Assembly (NCBI GenBank): GCA_964016985.1
Contig: OZ024825.1
Location: 28,573,893-28,637,892, forward strand
DNA: 64,000 nucleotides
Direction: 5' to 3'
Source of the DNA: Anodontia alba
Lineage: Eukaryota; Mollusca; Bivalvia; Lucinida; Lucinidae
Positions 32,835 through 47,800 of the stretch are shown in pieces; position 1 is the first letter of the stretch, and the number at the start of each line of letters is the position of its first letter. The position numbers and the translations under genes are program-made. Under the pieces are notes generated by a model that saw nothing but the letters and a program-made list of their open reading frames with translations, was not told the DNA's origin and did no database searches.

Positions 32835-35800
32835 CTGAAATAATCAAGAACAAAATGATAAAACCTAAGATCCATCAAAATTCCTTAATCCCTAGCAAAT
32901 CAAAAGGAGCATTGTAAATATAGGGTCTCTCTTTTTATAATTTTATTATTATTTTTTTTTTATCTTCTTTTCACTTTTAAATTTTCCTTTCTACTGTTTT
33001 GTTTACTACACATTCTAATGCCTGATGATTTAACTCTCCATTCTACTCTTAACCCTTAATGTGGCAGCCAGAATTTGTAGCAGATGACATTCTCACATTT
33101 TTTTTTTTTATTTTTCAGAGAAAATAAGTCTTGGCAGATGATTCACATGAAACATTAACCCTTGTCCTGCTGAATCCCGATATATTCTGCCTTTGCAAAC
33201 AGTGTAGATCCAGATCAGTTGGCTTCTTCAGAAGCCAACTGATCTGGATCTACACTGTTTGCCATTAAGTATGCGAATTTGTATCAACAAACTGGAAAAA
33301 GTAATCTGATTGGCTGAAAATTAGAAGTTGGTGTGGCATCTTAATTTATTCAGCATGACAAAGGTTTAAGCCTTGTTTTCTCTCTAAAAAAAAAATCAAA
33401 ATTGTCATCTGCTGCTGTTGTGATTGGCACTTTAAGGGTTAATCAAACAACTGTGAAAAACCACAGCAATTTATATGTTTCATACTTCATACAATACAAT
33501 AATGAAGTCTCATAAAGCTGCAACTTATCCTATTTTGCAAGGTGGGAGAAGTTACCAGGGTGGGAGATGTAACTTCTTCCCATACATGCCATACCTCACA
33601 CTGTGAGACAAAATCTCACAGAAATTGGCTATTTTGCAACCCATTTCCCATAAGAATTTCAAATCTCACAGAATTTTCAGACCCTCTAAAAGAATGTTTT
33701 ATGAAGAATTAATTATAAATTACACAACATTATACTTTTGATATGCTTAATTCATCAAAATAAAGGCTTTAAACTTATTTCTGTGAGCTTGAAAGTGACT
33801 TTTTATGAAAATCTCACAGAATTTTGTTAAATCTCCCCTAAAAATTAGCCTGATCTCACAGATTTCTGCCAAGAGCTTATGGCATGTATGTCTTCCACCT
33901 TGCAAAACAAGGATAAGTTGCAGCATTTAGGGAGACTTCATTAACATTTACTGCCTAGCAAAACAGGGATGTTGCAGCTTTTTGGGAGATTTCATTAACT
34001 GCTCCTGTGTAGCAAAACAGGGATAAGTTGCAGCTTTTTGGGGAGACTTCATTAACTTCTACTGCCTAGCAAAACAGGAATAAGTTGCAGCTTTTAGGGA
34101 GACTTCAATACTACTCCTGTGTAGCAAAACAGGGATAAGTTGCAGCTTTTAGGAAGACTTCATCAACTGTTTCTGCCTACAAGGTGGCCATGTTACATGG
34201 GTTTTTTTGAAGGGTGCACACTTTTTTTAACGTTAAAATCGCTTGATTCTAGGTAAGGAAGCTGCACTTTTCTAAGGTTATATCCATTCAATTTTCATAA
34301 AACAAAGTACATTGCATATTCGAATATTAGCACTGTTCATAAACATACAGCATATTCATATTCTATGTCAGTATTTGCAAACATTTGAAGCAAATGTAAT
34401 TTTCCTGACCGAAATATTGGACGTGTTCACACTTACATTTGCTTTGAATGTTTGCAAATACTGCATGCAGGATTTAAACAAGCTGTATGTTTATAAAAAG
34501 TGCTCAAATTTGTTTTATGAAAACTGATTAGATATAACCTGAGAAAAGTCAATTTCCTTACCTTGAATTGAGCATTCAAAAAAGTGTGCACCCTAACAAA
34601 AAACAAGGTGACACAGCCACCTTGTGGCTAGCAAAACAGGAATAGGTTGCAGCCTTTAGGGAGACTTCATCAACTGCTCCTGCCTAGCAAAACTGGGATA
34701 AATTGCAGCTTTTAGGGAGACTTTAGTAACTGGTCCTGCCTAGCAAAACAAGGATAAGTTGCAGCTTTTAGGGAGACTTCATTAACTTCTCCTGCCTAGC
34801 AAAACAGGGTTAAGTTGCAGCATTTAGGGAAACTTCATCAACTTCTCCTGCCTAGCAAAACAGGGTTAAGTTGCAGCATTTAGGGAAACTTCATCAACTT
34901 CTCCTGTCTAGCAAAACAGGGATAAGTTGCAGCTTTTAGGGAGACTTCATTAACTTCTCCTGCCCAGCAAAACTAAGGCATGCAGCTTTTAGGGAGACTT
35001 CATCAACTTCTCCTGCCTAGCAAAACAGAGATAAGTTGGGAGACTTCATTAACTTCTCCTGCCTAGCAGAACAGAGATAAGTTGCAGCTTTTAAGGAGAC
35101 TTCATTAACTTCTGCCTAGCAAAACAGAGATAAGTTGCAGCTTTTAGGGAGACTTCATTAACTTCTGCCTAGCAAAAGTAAGGCTTGCAGTTTTTAGGGA
35201 AACTTCTTCAACTTCTCCTGCCTAGCAAAACAGAGATAAGTTGCAGCTTTTATGGAGACTTCATTAAATTCTACTGCCTAGCAAAACAGGGGATAAGTTG
35301 CAGCTTTTATGGAGACTTCATTAACTTCTCCTGTTTAGCAAAACAGGGATAAGTTGCAGCATTTAGGGAGACATCATTAAATTCTACTGCCTAGCAAAAC
35401 AGGGATAAGTTCAGCATTTAGGGAGACTTCATTAAATTCTACTGCCTAGCAAAACAGGGATAAGTTGCAGCTTTTATGGAGACTTCATTAAATTCTACTG
35501 CCTAGCAAAACAGGGATAAGTTCAGCATTTAGGGAGACTTTATTAACTTCTCCTGCCCAGCAAAACAGGGATAAGTTGCAGCTTTTTAGGAGACTTCATT
35601 AAATTCTACTGCCTAGCAAAACAGGGATAAGTTCAGCATTTAGGGAGACTTTATTAACTTCTCCTGCCTAGCAAAACAGGGATAAGTTGCAGCTTTTTGG
35701 GAGACTTCATTAAATTCTACTGCCTAGCAAAACAGGGATAAGTTGCAGCTTTTATGGAGACTTCATTAAATTCTACTGCCTAGCAAAACAGGGATAAGTT

Positions 35801-38800
35801 GCAGCATTTAGGGAGATTTCATTAATCTCCTGCCCTAGCAAAACAGGGATAAGTTACAGCTTTTCGGGAGACTTCATTAAATTCTACTGCCTAGCAAAAC
35901 AGGGATAAGTTGCAGCTTTTATAGAGACTTCATTAAATTCTACTGCCTAGCAAAACAGGTATAAGTTGCAGCATTTAGGGAGACTTCATTAACCTCCTGC
36001 CTAGCAAAACAGGGATAATTTGCAGCTTTTTGGGAGACTTCATTAACTTCTCCTGCCTAACAAAACAAGGCTGTTGCAGCTTTTAGGCAGACCTCATTAG
36101 TGTATTGTATGCAGTGTGTTCAAGTAACTTCTTGTTCTGGAAGCCTATGTCTTAGGAGACAACTCATACAAAATACTGAGCCCTATCTTCTGGATTAGCA
36201 TGTTTAAATTCATCAAGCAGAAGTTTTCTGTGATTACGGAATATTTTCGGACACTGTATACAGAACACCATATGGAATAGAACAGTACAGAAAAGAAGAA
36301 TTCAACTGCCAATCAGAGTGCCCAAACATGAGCAGAATAATCACAAAATAATGATACAACAATTTGTCATTTAATAATACCTTCCTAAAACTTTAAAAGC
36401 CAAGAAAACTTTCTCTTCAACAGTTTAACCACTGCAGTTCGGTAGCATACCATTTAATGTAGAATACCATTTAACTAACTATAGTCTTATCAAATAAACA
36501 ATTTCAGGCTAAACATTTATCAAAATCTGTATTTGGCGCCCGTACTAAGAGTATATAATAGTCTAATTATTAGATTGTGCCACTGTGCAGTCTAATCTGG
36601 ATATACATTACGAAAACACGCCTATTCAAATATATAGAAAATTTCACCACCAAAAACTGAAAATTTTCAGCTAAAAAACTCAGATATTTTTCATATTTCT
36701 GCTCAAAACATAGATTGTGGATACTCGTTAGAACCGCATCATCGAGGCAGTTTGTTTGTTTGTGTTGAGGTTTTACGGCCCAGTCAACCCACAAGGGTCA
36801 TGAGCGAGTTCTAACGAGTACCCACAATCTATGTTTTTGAGCAGAAACAAGAAAAATAATGTTTACCCCTGTAAACGCCAGTTTTATTATATAAAAGTGG
36901 GGTTTACGGGGGTCAAAATTATATAGGCATGTTTTCGTGATGTACCATTTGAATTACATGTAATTATGCCTACAGGTAGATTTCACAATAAAGCAGCTCA
37001 TGTCAAGCCAGATAAAGCCAGATAAAGCATACATATTGTATCTGCACAATGACAGGACCTACCTTCTTTCTGTTGTTTGAGACTCAATTTCCAGTTTTCC
37101 AACTTTCTTCTCCCCTGATTCAGAATGCTTACTTGCCACAGATTCCTTATCAGAAATATTGTCTTTCTCAGTTTCTGCAAAAGAATGGGATTTGGCAATT
37201 AAGGTAAATGGATACACCTGGTAGATTTTTTTCAACAAGGGAGACAACTTCTCCTGCTAGCTGTGTTGACAGTCATCTCGAAAACATACCTATATAATGT
37301 TGACCCCCTTAAACCCCACTTTTATATAGTAAAACTGGGGTTTACAGGGGTATACCTTATTTTTCGTATTTCTGCTCAAAACATAGATGTGGGTACTCGT
37401 TAGAACTGCCTCGCCAAGGTGGGTCTAACGAGTACCAACAATCTATGATTTGAGCAGAAATATGAAAAATATCAGAATTTTTATCCGAAAATTTTCATTT
37501 TTTTGGTGGTAAAATTTTCAGTATATTTAGATAGGCTTGTTTTCGTAATGGTGATCAACTAAATGCTTACTTGTACACCACAATCTCATTATAAAATCAT
37601 TCCATATAACAAGATTTTTGGATATAACACAGTTGGAAAAAGGATCAAAATAATGTATAGATTATATAGAAAAATGACCACAAATGGTCATTTTTCTATA
37701 TAATCTATACATTTTGTTTCGATATAACATTGTTGTTTAGCTAACAGAGACTTTTCTGTGGATCCCAAAAATAGTATTATTAACCCTTATCCTGCTGTTC
37801 ACGACACCCCTACCTTTGCAAACAGTGTAGATCCTGATCAGATGGCTTCTTCAGAAGCCAACTGATCTGGATCTACACTGTTTGTCATTCAGTTTGTTAA
37901 TTAGAACAAAAACATTTTATGATGTAATCTGATTGGCTGATAGTCATAAATGGGTGTGGCTAATTAAATTATTCAGCAGGATAGGCTTAAAAGGTTGAAG
38001 TGTATTGCTATGACCTGATAGCAGTGGCTATAAAGCTACAAACTAATAAGAAGGTAAATACCTCTCTATTGTTGCTGAACCCTTAAAAATTCATTCATAA
38101 CTGTAGCAGATGACTATTTTTTTTTTCGAAGAAAATGATCCACATGAAAAGTGAGTCTTATTTTCTCAAGAAAAAATTCAGATTGTCATCTACTGATGTC
38201 ATGACTGATGCTTTAAGGTTTACTGTATTACAATAAATCATGAAATAAAGTTTATCAGTACTGACAGTTACCCATGTTGCATTCAGGTGAACCAAAGGGT
38301 TTACCTGAATTGTAAGCTACCTATGTTAGCAGAGAATAGTGAACTGAAATGCCTTATTTGTATAGTTAGCTCCTGTGTTAGCAGTAAAAAGTGAACAGAT
38401 ATGGCTTATCTGTATAGTTAGCTACCTGTGTTAGCAGTAAATAGTGAACTGAAATACCTTATCTGTATAGTTAGCTACCTGTGTTAGCAGAACGGTGAAC
38501 TTACATGGCTTATCTGTATAGTTAGTTACCTGTATTAGCATTGAACAGTGATCTGAAATGGCTTATCTGTATAGTTAACAAACTAATTTAGAAAACCGTG
38601 AACTGAAAAGGCTTATCTGTATAATTATCTACTTGTGTTAACAGTGGTTACTGAACTAATATGGCTTGTCTGTATAGTTAGCTATCTGTGTTAGCAGTAA
38701 ACAGTGAACTGATATGGCTTATCTGTATAGTTGGCTACCTGTGTTAGATTAAACAGTAAACTGAAACAGCTTATCTGTGTAGTTTGTTACCTGTGTTAAC

Positions 38801-41800
38801 AGTAAACAGTGAACTGAAATGGCTTATCTGTATAGTTAGCTACCTGTGTTAGCAGTGAATAGTGAACTCAAATGCTTTATCTATATAGTGAGCTTATTAG
38901 CAGTGAATAGTGAACTGACATGGTTTATCCATATAGTTAGCTACCTGTGTTAACAGTGAACTGACATGGCTAATCTGTCTTGTTAGCTACCTGTATTAGC
39001 AGCGAATAGTAAACTAAAATGCCTTATCTGTATAATTGGCTATCTGTGTTAATTCTGAATAGTGAACTGAAATGCCTTATCTGTATAGTTAGCACTGAAC
39101 AATGAAGCTGAATTTGCTTATATTAGCAGTGCACAGTGAACTGACATGTCTTGATCTGTATAGATTGTTACCTGTGTTAGCAGTGAACAGTAAACTGAAA
39201 TGGCTTAATTGTATAATAAGCTACCTGTGTTAGCAGTGAACAGTGAACAAAAATGGCTAATCTGAATATTTAGCTACTTGTGTTAGCAGTGAGCAGTGAA
39301 CTGACACAGATTCTTTGTGTAGTTAGCTACCTATGTTAGCAGTGCACAGCGAACTGAAATGCCCTATCTGTACAGATTGCTACTGTGTTAGCAGTAAACA
39401 GTGAACTGACATGACTTATCTATATAGTCAGCTACCTGTGTTAGCAGTGAATACTGAACTGATATCGCTTATCTGTATAGTTGCCTACCTGTGTTTGCAG
39501 CAAACAGTGAACTGACATGGCTATCTGTGTTAGCAGTGACTAGTGAACTGAAATGGCTTATCTGTATTGTTAGTTACTTGTGTTAGCAGTGACCTGAGAT
39601 GGCTTATCAATATAATTAGAATGTTGTCTGCTATAATCTTGCTTAGCATTTTAAGAGTTATGTATCTACCTGTGTTAGCATTGAACAGTGAACTGACATT
39701 GCTTATCTATAGTTACTACCTGTATTAGCAGTGAACAATGAACTGACATTGCTTATCTGTATAGTTACCTCTGTTAGCAGTGAACAGTGTACTGACTGCT
39801 TATCTATATAGTTAACTACTGGTGTTAGCAGTGAACAGTGAACTGACATCGCTTATCTATATAGTTAGCTACCTGTGTTAGCAGTGAACTGTGAGCTGAC
39901 ATGGCATATCTGTATTGTTACCTGTGTTAGCAGTGAGTAATGAACTAAAGGCAGATTCATCTGTGTTGTTTAACAGTTCCTCTTTCTCCAAAGCAGCCAT
40001 GTAGCTAGAGTAGGACCAGGATATCTTATCTCTTTCATCTTCGTGGTCACCTTCTACACTCTCTCCACCTTGGGACTTAAATGGATCATGAAAAACATCC
40101 TCATCCTCTCCCAAAGGAGGCAACCCTAATGCAGCCCTCCTCTCCACTTCCTGTAAGTATATCAATAATATCCAGATTTAACACAGAGCTTAAGAAGGCA
40201 ACCCTAATTCAAGCTAACTAAGTTTGAAAATATGTTTAGTTTCACATAAGGTATCTGGTTACAATATGAAGAGATATCAAAGTGCTAATCATAACTACAG
40301 CAGACATCATTTTGATTTTTTTTTTTTTCAGAGAAAATAAGATGAAATTTCATGTGAATTGTCTGCCTAGCAGACAATACATAAAACGCCAAGTAATATT
40401 TTTTCCTGAGAAACAATAAAAATTTAGAATGTTGTCTGCTATAATCTTGCTTAGCATTTTAAGGCTTATGCATCAATACACTTACATACAATCCATAATA
40501 TGAGTGGTCCATTTGTCCTGAAGAATATTTCAAAACTGATTTATAGAGTAACCTAGTTACAGAATATGTTTCAAGTTTGTTCTCAAGTAAAAGACTGAAA
40601 TTAGAAGTATTAAAATAATTTCATCTGTATTTAAAAAAACATGCCATCTTTATTGAATCACATGTCAAGTCCATTAACAGAAACTCTTTTCTATTATTTA
40701 TTGTTGTCACTTGGATGCTATTTTACATTGATGAATTGATCAGAACGATTTCATTAAAAATGTAGTCTGCAAGAAACCAATATTCATAATCTCCTTTTCT
40801 CGACTCCCAATTTCCTGGCTTTATTGAAAATAACTGATGAAGCCTGACCATTTCCAAATCAGACGTTATCTGAAGCTAAAAATATTACTTTCTTTTTTTT
40901 TATATATATATCTCCATGATAAAACATACTGTTGCATCTTACAATGCTTGACATTCCATGTGAATTGCCTGCCTAGCAGATGCTTCATATAAAATGTCAA
41001 GTCTTAGTTTCTCTGAAAAATAAAATAAAATAAAAAATTCATTTACTGCATTTGTGATTAGAACTTTAAGGGTTAAAATGTACAAGTCAAAGTGACAGAT
41101 CCAGTAAGTTGCTCTATATGACTAAATAAAAACATGAAACAATAATACCCCGCCACTATCATGTAGAGGGCAGATAACTCTGTCAAAAATTGATGAAATT
41201 TGCCCAATACCAGTCCCGAACAAGATCTCCACAGTATCAATGCACATACCAAGTTTGGTGAAAATCAATTGAAAATTACTTTAGTTATCATCTGGAAACA
41301 AAAATATGAATGGACGGACAGATGGATAGCTACATGGACGAGCAACGTGAAATCATAATACTCACCCACTATTGTGTGATTGGGTATAAAAATATGTATC
41401 AATAAAGTCAAGATTGAGCAAACATGCAATAATGAAGAACAGGACTGTAGATAAGATGAGTATTATTTTATTATTTATTTTGTCAGGAAAACATACATTG
41501 CAGGATCTTGTAAGAAATCTCATGACAAGATGTTTGTATAAATAGGATTTTATAAATTTTCTTGCAAAAAAAAGACAACAAGGATTGCTCAGAAGGCAGT
41601 GCCATACCCGCTAGCACCAGTCAGTATTATAAACAAGTTAAACATTAAAATTCATGTGAAGAATGACAGTCACTGGAATGCGACATGCAGGTCATAGTCA
41701 CAGTCATTAAACATGAAAAATAGTCCATGGTCATAAATGACAGCAGATTGTTTGACTCCATATTAGGGAGCAAGTGTATGCCAGGTTAGGTGACTGTAGG

Positions 41801-44800
41801 TGCAATGGTTGTTCGAAAATGGACTTGAATGCTAGAGTTGATGCAAATGTTGAGACGGATGAATGGATGGAAAACTGGATGCCTATATTGCATTACTAAG
41901 CAGGTACATGTTATAAAACCAAAAAGTATTCATATTTTTCTTATTTCTCAATGAGAATATGTGGTTCTCAATGCAACTGTCTCTCTGAGGTAATTCCGAT
42001 GAGATCCCACAACATATGTTTTCATGGACAAAAAACAATTATCTGGATACTATTATGATATAATATGATTATTTAACCCTTAAAGCGCCAGTCACAACTA
42101 TTGTCGTCTGCTTTGTCTTCTGCCAGTTACTTTAAAAGTCATTTCTGCAAACAGTGTGGACCCAGATCAGACTGCTCCTTTAGGAGCAGTCTGATCAGGG
42201 TCCACACTGTTTGCCTATATGCAAAAATAGGTTGGAAAAGTCTGCAAGAATTTTTAGCAGACGACATAAACAGACAACATTTTCAGATGCAGTTTTTCTT
42301 GGCGCTTTAAGGGTTAAGATATGAATTTCAATTTTTGGTAATCAATAACTAATTCATATCTTAAATAATCATTTCGGTAACCCAAATGATTATCTAAGAT
42401 ATGAATTTTAATGATTTATTAATTATTAAAAATTCATATCTTAAATAATCATTTGTGTTACAATACTCCTCTTATCTACAGTTATGCAGATTAAAGTAAT
42501 TTTACAACAGCCCTGGCTGTAAAAGGTTTCTAGCAAGGATAATTGAAGTTGTATAGAGAAGCAAGTCCATTTATCATTTATAATAAAAATATATAAGCAA
42601 GTCAATTTATCATTTATAATAAAAAAAAATATAAGCAACTCCATTTATCATTTATAATAAAAAATTATGTAATACATTTCTATGCAGGATTGCAACCAAT
42701 GCAAAATATAAATCAAGCAGTGCAAGGAAATATATCCGTGAAAAAAAAAAAAAAAAAAAAAAAAATCCTCTCCCATATAAACTGAAAATGCAAATAAAAT
42801 TTTTGACAAATCAAAAGTGACACAAACATAAAACCCTTTGACCTTCATACAAGTGCAGGAAATGAAATCAGAAACATTTAAAGTTTATTCCAACAGTGGC
42901 AGCTCTGGAAATTAATCTGGGAGACCCATTCACATTGTTTAAGAATTCTATAAAGAAAGTTTAAGAATTCTATAAAGAAAGTTTTGATTCTTTATTTAAA
43001 AATTAAAAGACTAAATTCTCATATTGCTCAAAACAGAAAAAGTTAGTTGTTTCAACTGGTATTGTTTCCTTCAGAAAATTTACTCTTGTACTGTTCCATT
43101 AAGGTAATTGCAGGAAACAATATGGAAGAAAAAAGATCTAAAACATTTTTAATAAATTTTTATCTTTGCATTTTTGAAAATTACTGAAACAGTGCAATAA
43201 GTAGCTTATATAATATTCTGCTATTGATGCAAACAGAACTTTAAATATTCATAACTTCATAACTGTTTGGAATGTTTTCACTCTTAAAGTGCTAAGCAAA
43301 ATCATAGCAGACAACCTTCTATTTTTTTTTTTTTAAATTATGTTTCAGAGAAAATAAGACTTGACATTTCATGTGAGTTGTCAATTCACATGAAATGTCA
43401 AGTCTTATTTTCTCTGAAAAATACAAAAGAAAAAAATCAACATGTTGTCTGCTGCAAGTTGTGATTAGCATTTTAAGGGTTAATGCCATTTACAATGCAT
43501 GTCTCTTTACATTCAAATAATGTTTTATAACTGCTTCAATTCACCATGTGCAATATGGAAATGCAATAAATATGATTAAGATGTAAGGCTTGTAACATGC
43601 AAATGGTGTGACATTGTTTACCCTTTGTTTCTGAAGGCGTGACCTTGCCTGGAAAAATTGTGATTAGATATAAAAATGAATATTATTAACAAAGCACTAC
43701 ATGTATCTTTGTGTGGTTTATGCTTAGCATTAAAGCTTAGCTTGCTGGATAAAAAAATAAGCAAATTATAACATTATTTTTTTTACTATTTGTCTTATTT
43801 TTCCCCCAAAACACAGGTTTTCACATTTCATGCAATTTGTCTCCTGAGGAGAAGTCAAAATTTTCTGGGGAAAATTAGAAAAAAATATCATTATCTGTGA
43901 ATTTGCTCCAAGTACTAAAGATTACTTTTCAGGGTTAGCCTTTGTCATGCTGAACCCAGATATATCCTAACTTTCAAACAGTGTAGATCCAAATTAGTTT
44001 GAAGTAAACTGATCTGGATCTGCACTGTTTGCCATTCAGTATATGAATTTATATCAACAATCTGGATCAAGGAATCTGATTTGCTGACAATTAGAAGTGG
44101 GTGTGGCATCTGAATTTATTCAGCATGACAAGGGTTAAGTGACTAGCAAAGATTTAGATCAGTCTTTTGTTCATCTTTGCAGTCTGATTATAGCCTTGGC
44201 TTTTGAACAGTAAATTCTACACTAATTTATGATCCTGTAAGGGAACAGTGACTGTCTTGATCAGAATATGACAGCCAACTTAGCACATCATATCACATGA
44301 TGAGCTCTTGGGCAGCACATACTGATGTGGGCTTTCATTTTTTCATTACAAAAACTTGCCTATTCAAATAAATGTATATTGAAAATTTCACCACCTAAAA
44401 TTGAAAGTTTTCAAACAAAAATTCTAACATTTTTCATATTTCTGCTCAAATCATAGATTGTGGGTACTCACTGAGGCAGTTCTAACAAGTACGCACATTT
44501 CTAACAAGTACGCACAATCTATGTTTTTGAGTAGAAATAAGGAAAATAATGTATACCCTTGTAAACCCCAGTTTTACTATATAAAAGTGGGGTTTAAGGG
44601 GGTAAAAATTATATAGGTATGTGTTCCTGATGACATGCATTAAATCTTAAAGTGCCACAACTGCAACTGCAACAGACAACATGTTGATTTCTCTTCTTGA
44701 ATTTTTTCAGAGAAAATAAGGCTTGACATTTCATGTGAATCATTTGCCTAGCAGATAATTTACATGAAATGCCATGTCTTACTTTCTCTGAAAAATAATA

Positions 44801-47800
44801 AAAATAAAATTAGAACGCCATCTGCTACAATGTTGCTTAGCACTATGTAAGAGTTAAGTAGGCATTTAGTCCTTTAACAGTACTGTGATATAAATTAACA
44901 TTATTAAGGCAACCATGCTATAAGTATTATTGCATACAGCTTTGCAATAAACATAGTTAGTGTTAACTCTTTTCCCGCTAGTGGCGACTTTTGTTGTCTG
45001 CTGATAACCTTTGCAAACGGTTTGGACCCAGATCAGGCCCGACAAAATGTCAGGCCTAATCTGGATCCAAACTGTTTGACACTCTGATGGTATTCCTGAA
45101 ACATTTTTTTAGAAAAAGTTAATTAAAAAAAAAAATCCACGGACGACCAAAAAGCATGCAAAATTACCCAGAATGCAAAGAGTTAAAATAGCTTTCTCCT
45201 TAACCTTTAGCCTACTAATTTAAATATCAGCAAATGAGTTTGAAACTATTAAACCTAATTAATACCCCTGCAGCTCTGCTTTTACACAATGAATTGGACA
45301 ATGCGCAAAGACCTCAACAATGTGCAAAGACTGCAGCAATGTGCAAAGACCCTGTTAAAAATGACCTTGAAATTTTTTTCATGTTTTTTTTTCTCCTTTA
45401 TACCCCCTGCCAAACCTTGTTTGCAGGGGTATTTTTTTTACTTGTTTTTCAAGGAAAACTGTAACCTAAATCTTTAACCCTTGTCCTGCTGAATAAACTA
45501 AGACGCCACACCCACTTCTAAATTCTCAGCCAGTCAGATTACTTGATCCCTTTTGTTGCTATAAATTCACATACTTAACGTCAAACAGAGCAGATCCAGA
45601 TCAGTTCAGAAGCCAACTGATCTGGATCTGCACTGTTTGCAAAAGCAGGGTATATCTGGGTTCAGCAGGACTAGGGTTAATATGTAGTCTACTGATTTCT
45701 GCTTGCAGAGTGCTAAAGGTAAATGACAATGGAAAATAGCTGATGACTTTATCCTGCTGATTTAGTCAAAACATATACAAGTCATACAAAGGAGATTGTA
45801 TACACTTATTCCATGCACTTAACCCTTTCACACCTGAGTTTCTAAAATGGACTGTTCCATCCCTTAATTTTGAGTCCATTAATGAAAATAGGGGTTTTAG
45901 TCTAAAATAAAGAAAAAGAATGGCAAACAGTGTAGATCCTGATGAGACCACTCATTATGACCCGTCTCACCTAAATCTACATTGTTTGCACAGGTATCTG
46001 TTTTGATCTTCAGTCTGAAAAGGTTAACCCTAATAGGCACAGGGAATCAAATATTTTTACTACAGGCCAGGCTCCATTTACATCACAAGAAATTGTCGAA
46101 ATTGAAATTTGTGTATATAACCCATTGTAGTCTGGAAACCCGCAAAATGGTAATTGGCCAACAGTGCAGACCCAGATCAGACACTGCAAAATAGCAGTAG
46201 TTCTACCACATGTATCAGTCCCTTTAAAAGTAAGACACAATTTAAGCCTTTTCTCTGCTGGAAAATACATTCCTGAGATTTACATACTAACACAAGTATG
46301 GTAAGTATAGGAGAAAGTCCCAGTATCTGTCCATTCCTGAAAAATAATGGAGACGAGGCCCCGAAAGGGCCTCGTCTCCATTAATTTTCAGGAATGGACA
46401 GATACGAGGATTTTCTCCTACTTGTAAAAATGTGTAGAAACAGTCTTATCATGCTTGCATTTGAGGTAGTTGTGTTTCTACACAGCATTTTTACACACAA
46501 GTAATGGAGACTTAACTCTCCATTCCTGAAAATTAATGGAGAGTTATATCAAAAGGATGACGTCATAGGTGTATTTTAATAACTAAGTATAGGGACAGAC
46601 GAGCCTGAGCAAACAGACTAGATGCCACACAAATCTGCATCTGATCAGGGTCTGCTCTGTTTACCACTTATGCAGCTGGTTGTAAACACATAAACAGGTA
46701 GCAAAATATACTTGTTCAAAGTCAAGAACAAATAAGGTAAGGAGTTAACCCACTGTAGACTGAATGAACTCACCCACACTTTATATCAGAAGAGTCCAAT
46801 TTCAAGTTTAGGGAGGTCAGGCTATGAGATTTTGATATTCCTAAAGAAAAATGGCTAAACTATTTGCAAAAAGTGAAGACCCTCATCAGATGCCGCATTC
46901 TGTGGTGTCTGATCTGGGTCTGCATTGTTTGCCAGTTACCCTTTTAGGGGTCTCCCGACTACAATGGGTTAAGAGGAAGAGATACCGTATGAGCCCTAAT
47001 TACTGCACTGTGCACTTAAGTTTTTTCAAAAATCACTAAAAACTTGCAGTAAAATATCCTCCTAATAAGGGTACACTTTCTTTAGGTCAGTAGAGAACTT
47101 CTTGAGGGGGGCATTATAATAATACGCTAAATTTTTCTGACTTTCTTAATAAAAGTGTTGAAGAGGCAATTCAAATGAATACCAACAAGGTATGCTTTTA
47201 TAAAGAAGTAGATTCATGGTCTGTAATGTGAAGACTATGTAATTGTCTGACTATACCCTAATAGGGGTATGTGTGGTAAATGGATCGAATATGGTATCTT
47301 TCAAGGGAGATAACACAAATTATGACATAACTAGGGTATAGTGTGCAGAGAATGAGTGTATTGATCCTGCGGTAATATTTCTTTATTATTCTGAAAATCA
47401 TTATAATAGATTTAAGTGACATTCACAGCTCCAGATACTTTTTTCAAATGAAAAGTACTGATAGTTTTCTCATTTCTCCATGAAAATAAGAAAAATATAC
47501 AGATATCCCCCTTATCTGGAGCTAAGATTTTATTTATCCTTAGTATTAGGACAGTTATATAGGAGCAAACAGTGCAGACTTAACCCTTCTCTTGCTGAAC
47601 ATGACATGCCCTGTCTTAGCAAACAGTGTAGATCCAGATCAGTTGGCTTCTGAAGAAGTCAACTAATCTGGATCTGCACTGTTTGTCATTAAATATGTGA
47701 ATTTCTAACAAAAAACCCAGATCAAGTAATCTGATTGGCTGGAAATTAGAAGTGGGCATGGCATCTTAATTTATTCAGCATGACAAGGGTTAAATCAGAT

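Larger units (their letters stand above)
33515..36095. repeat. About 55-bp minisatellite with an inverted unit at one end
   Basis: The unit is 'tagcaaaacagggataag', 'ttgcagcttttagggagac', 'ttcattaacttctcctgcc'. Five units lie at 33905-34190 and about 27 at 34625-36095. One unit in opposite orientation is at 33515-33560, giving a palindrome whose apex held the MITE at 33591. The array is intronic in the RGS22-like gene. Confidence 0.93.

Noticed and set aside
33905..36095. CRISPR-like regular repeats
   Set aside because: The units are contiguous with no unique spacers, and the context is an animal gene.
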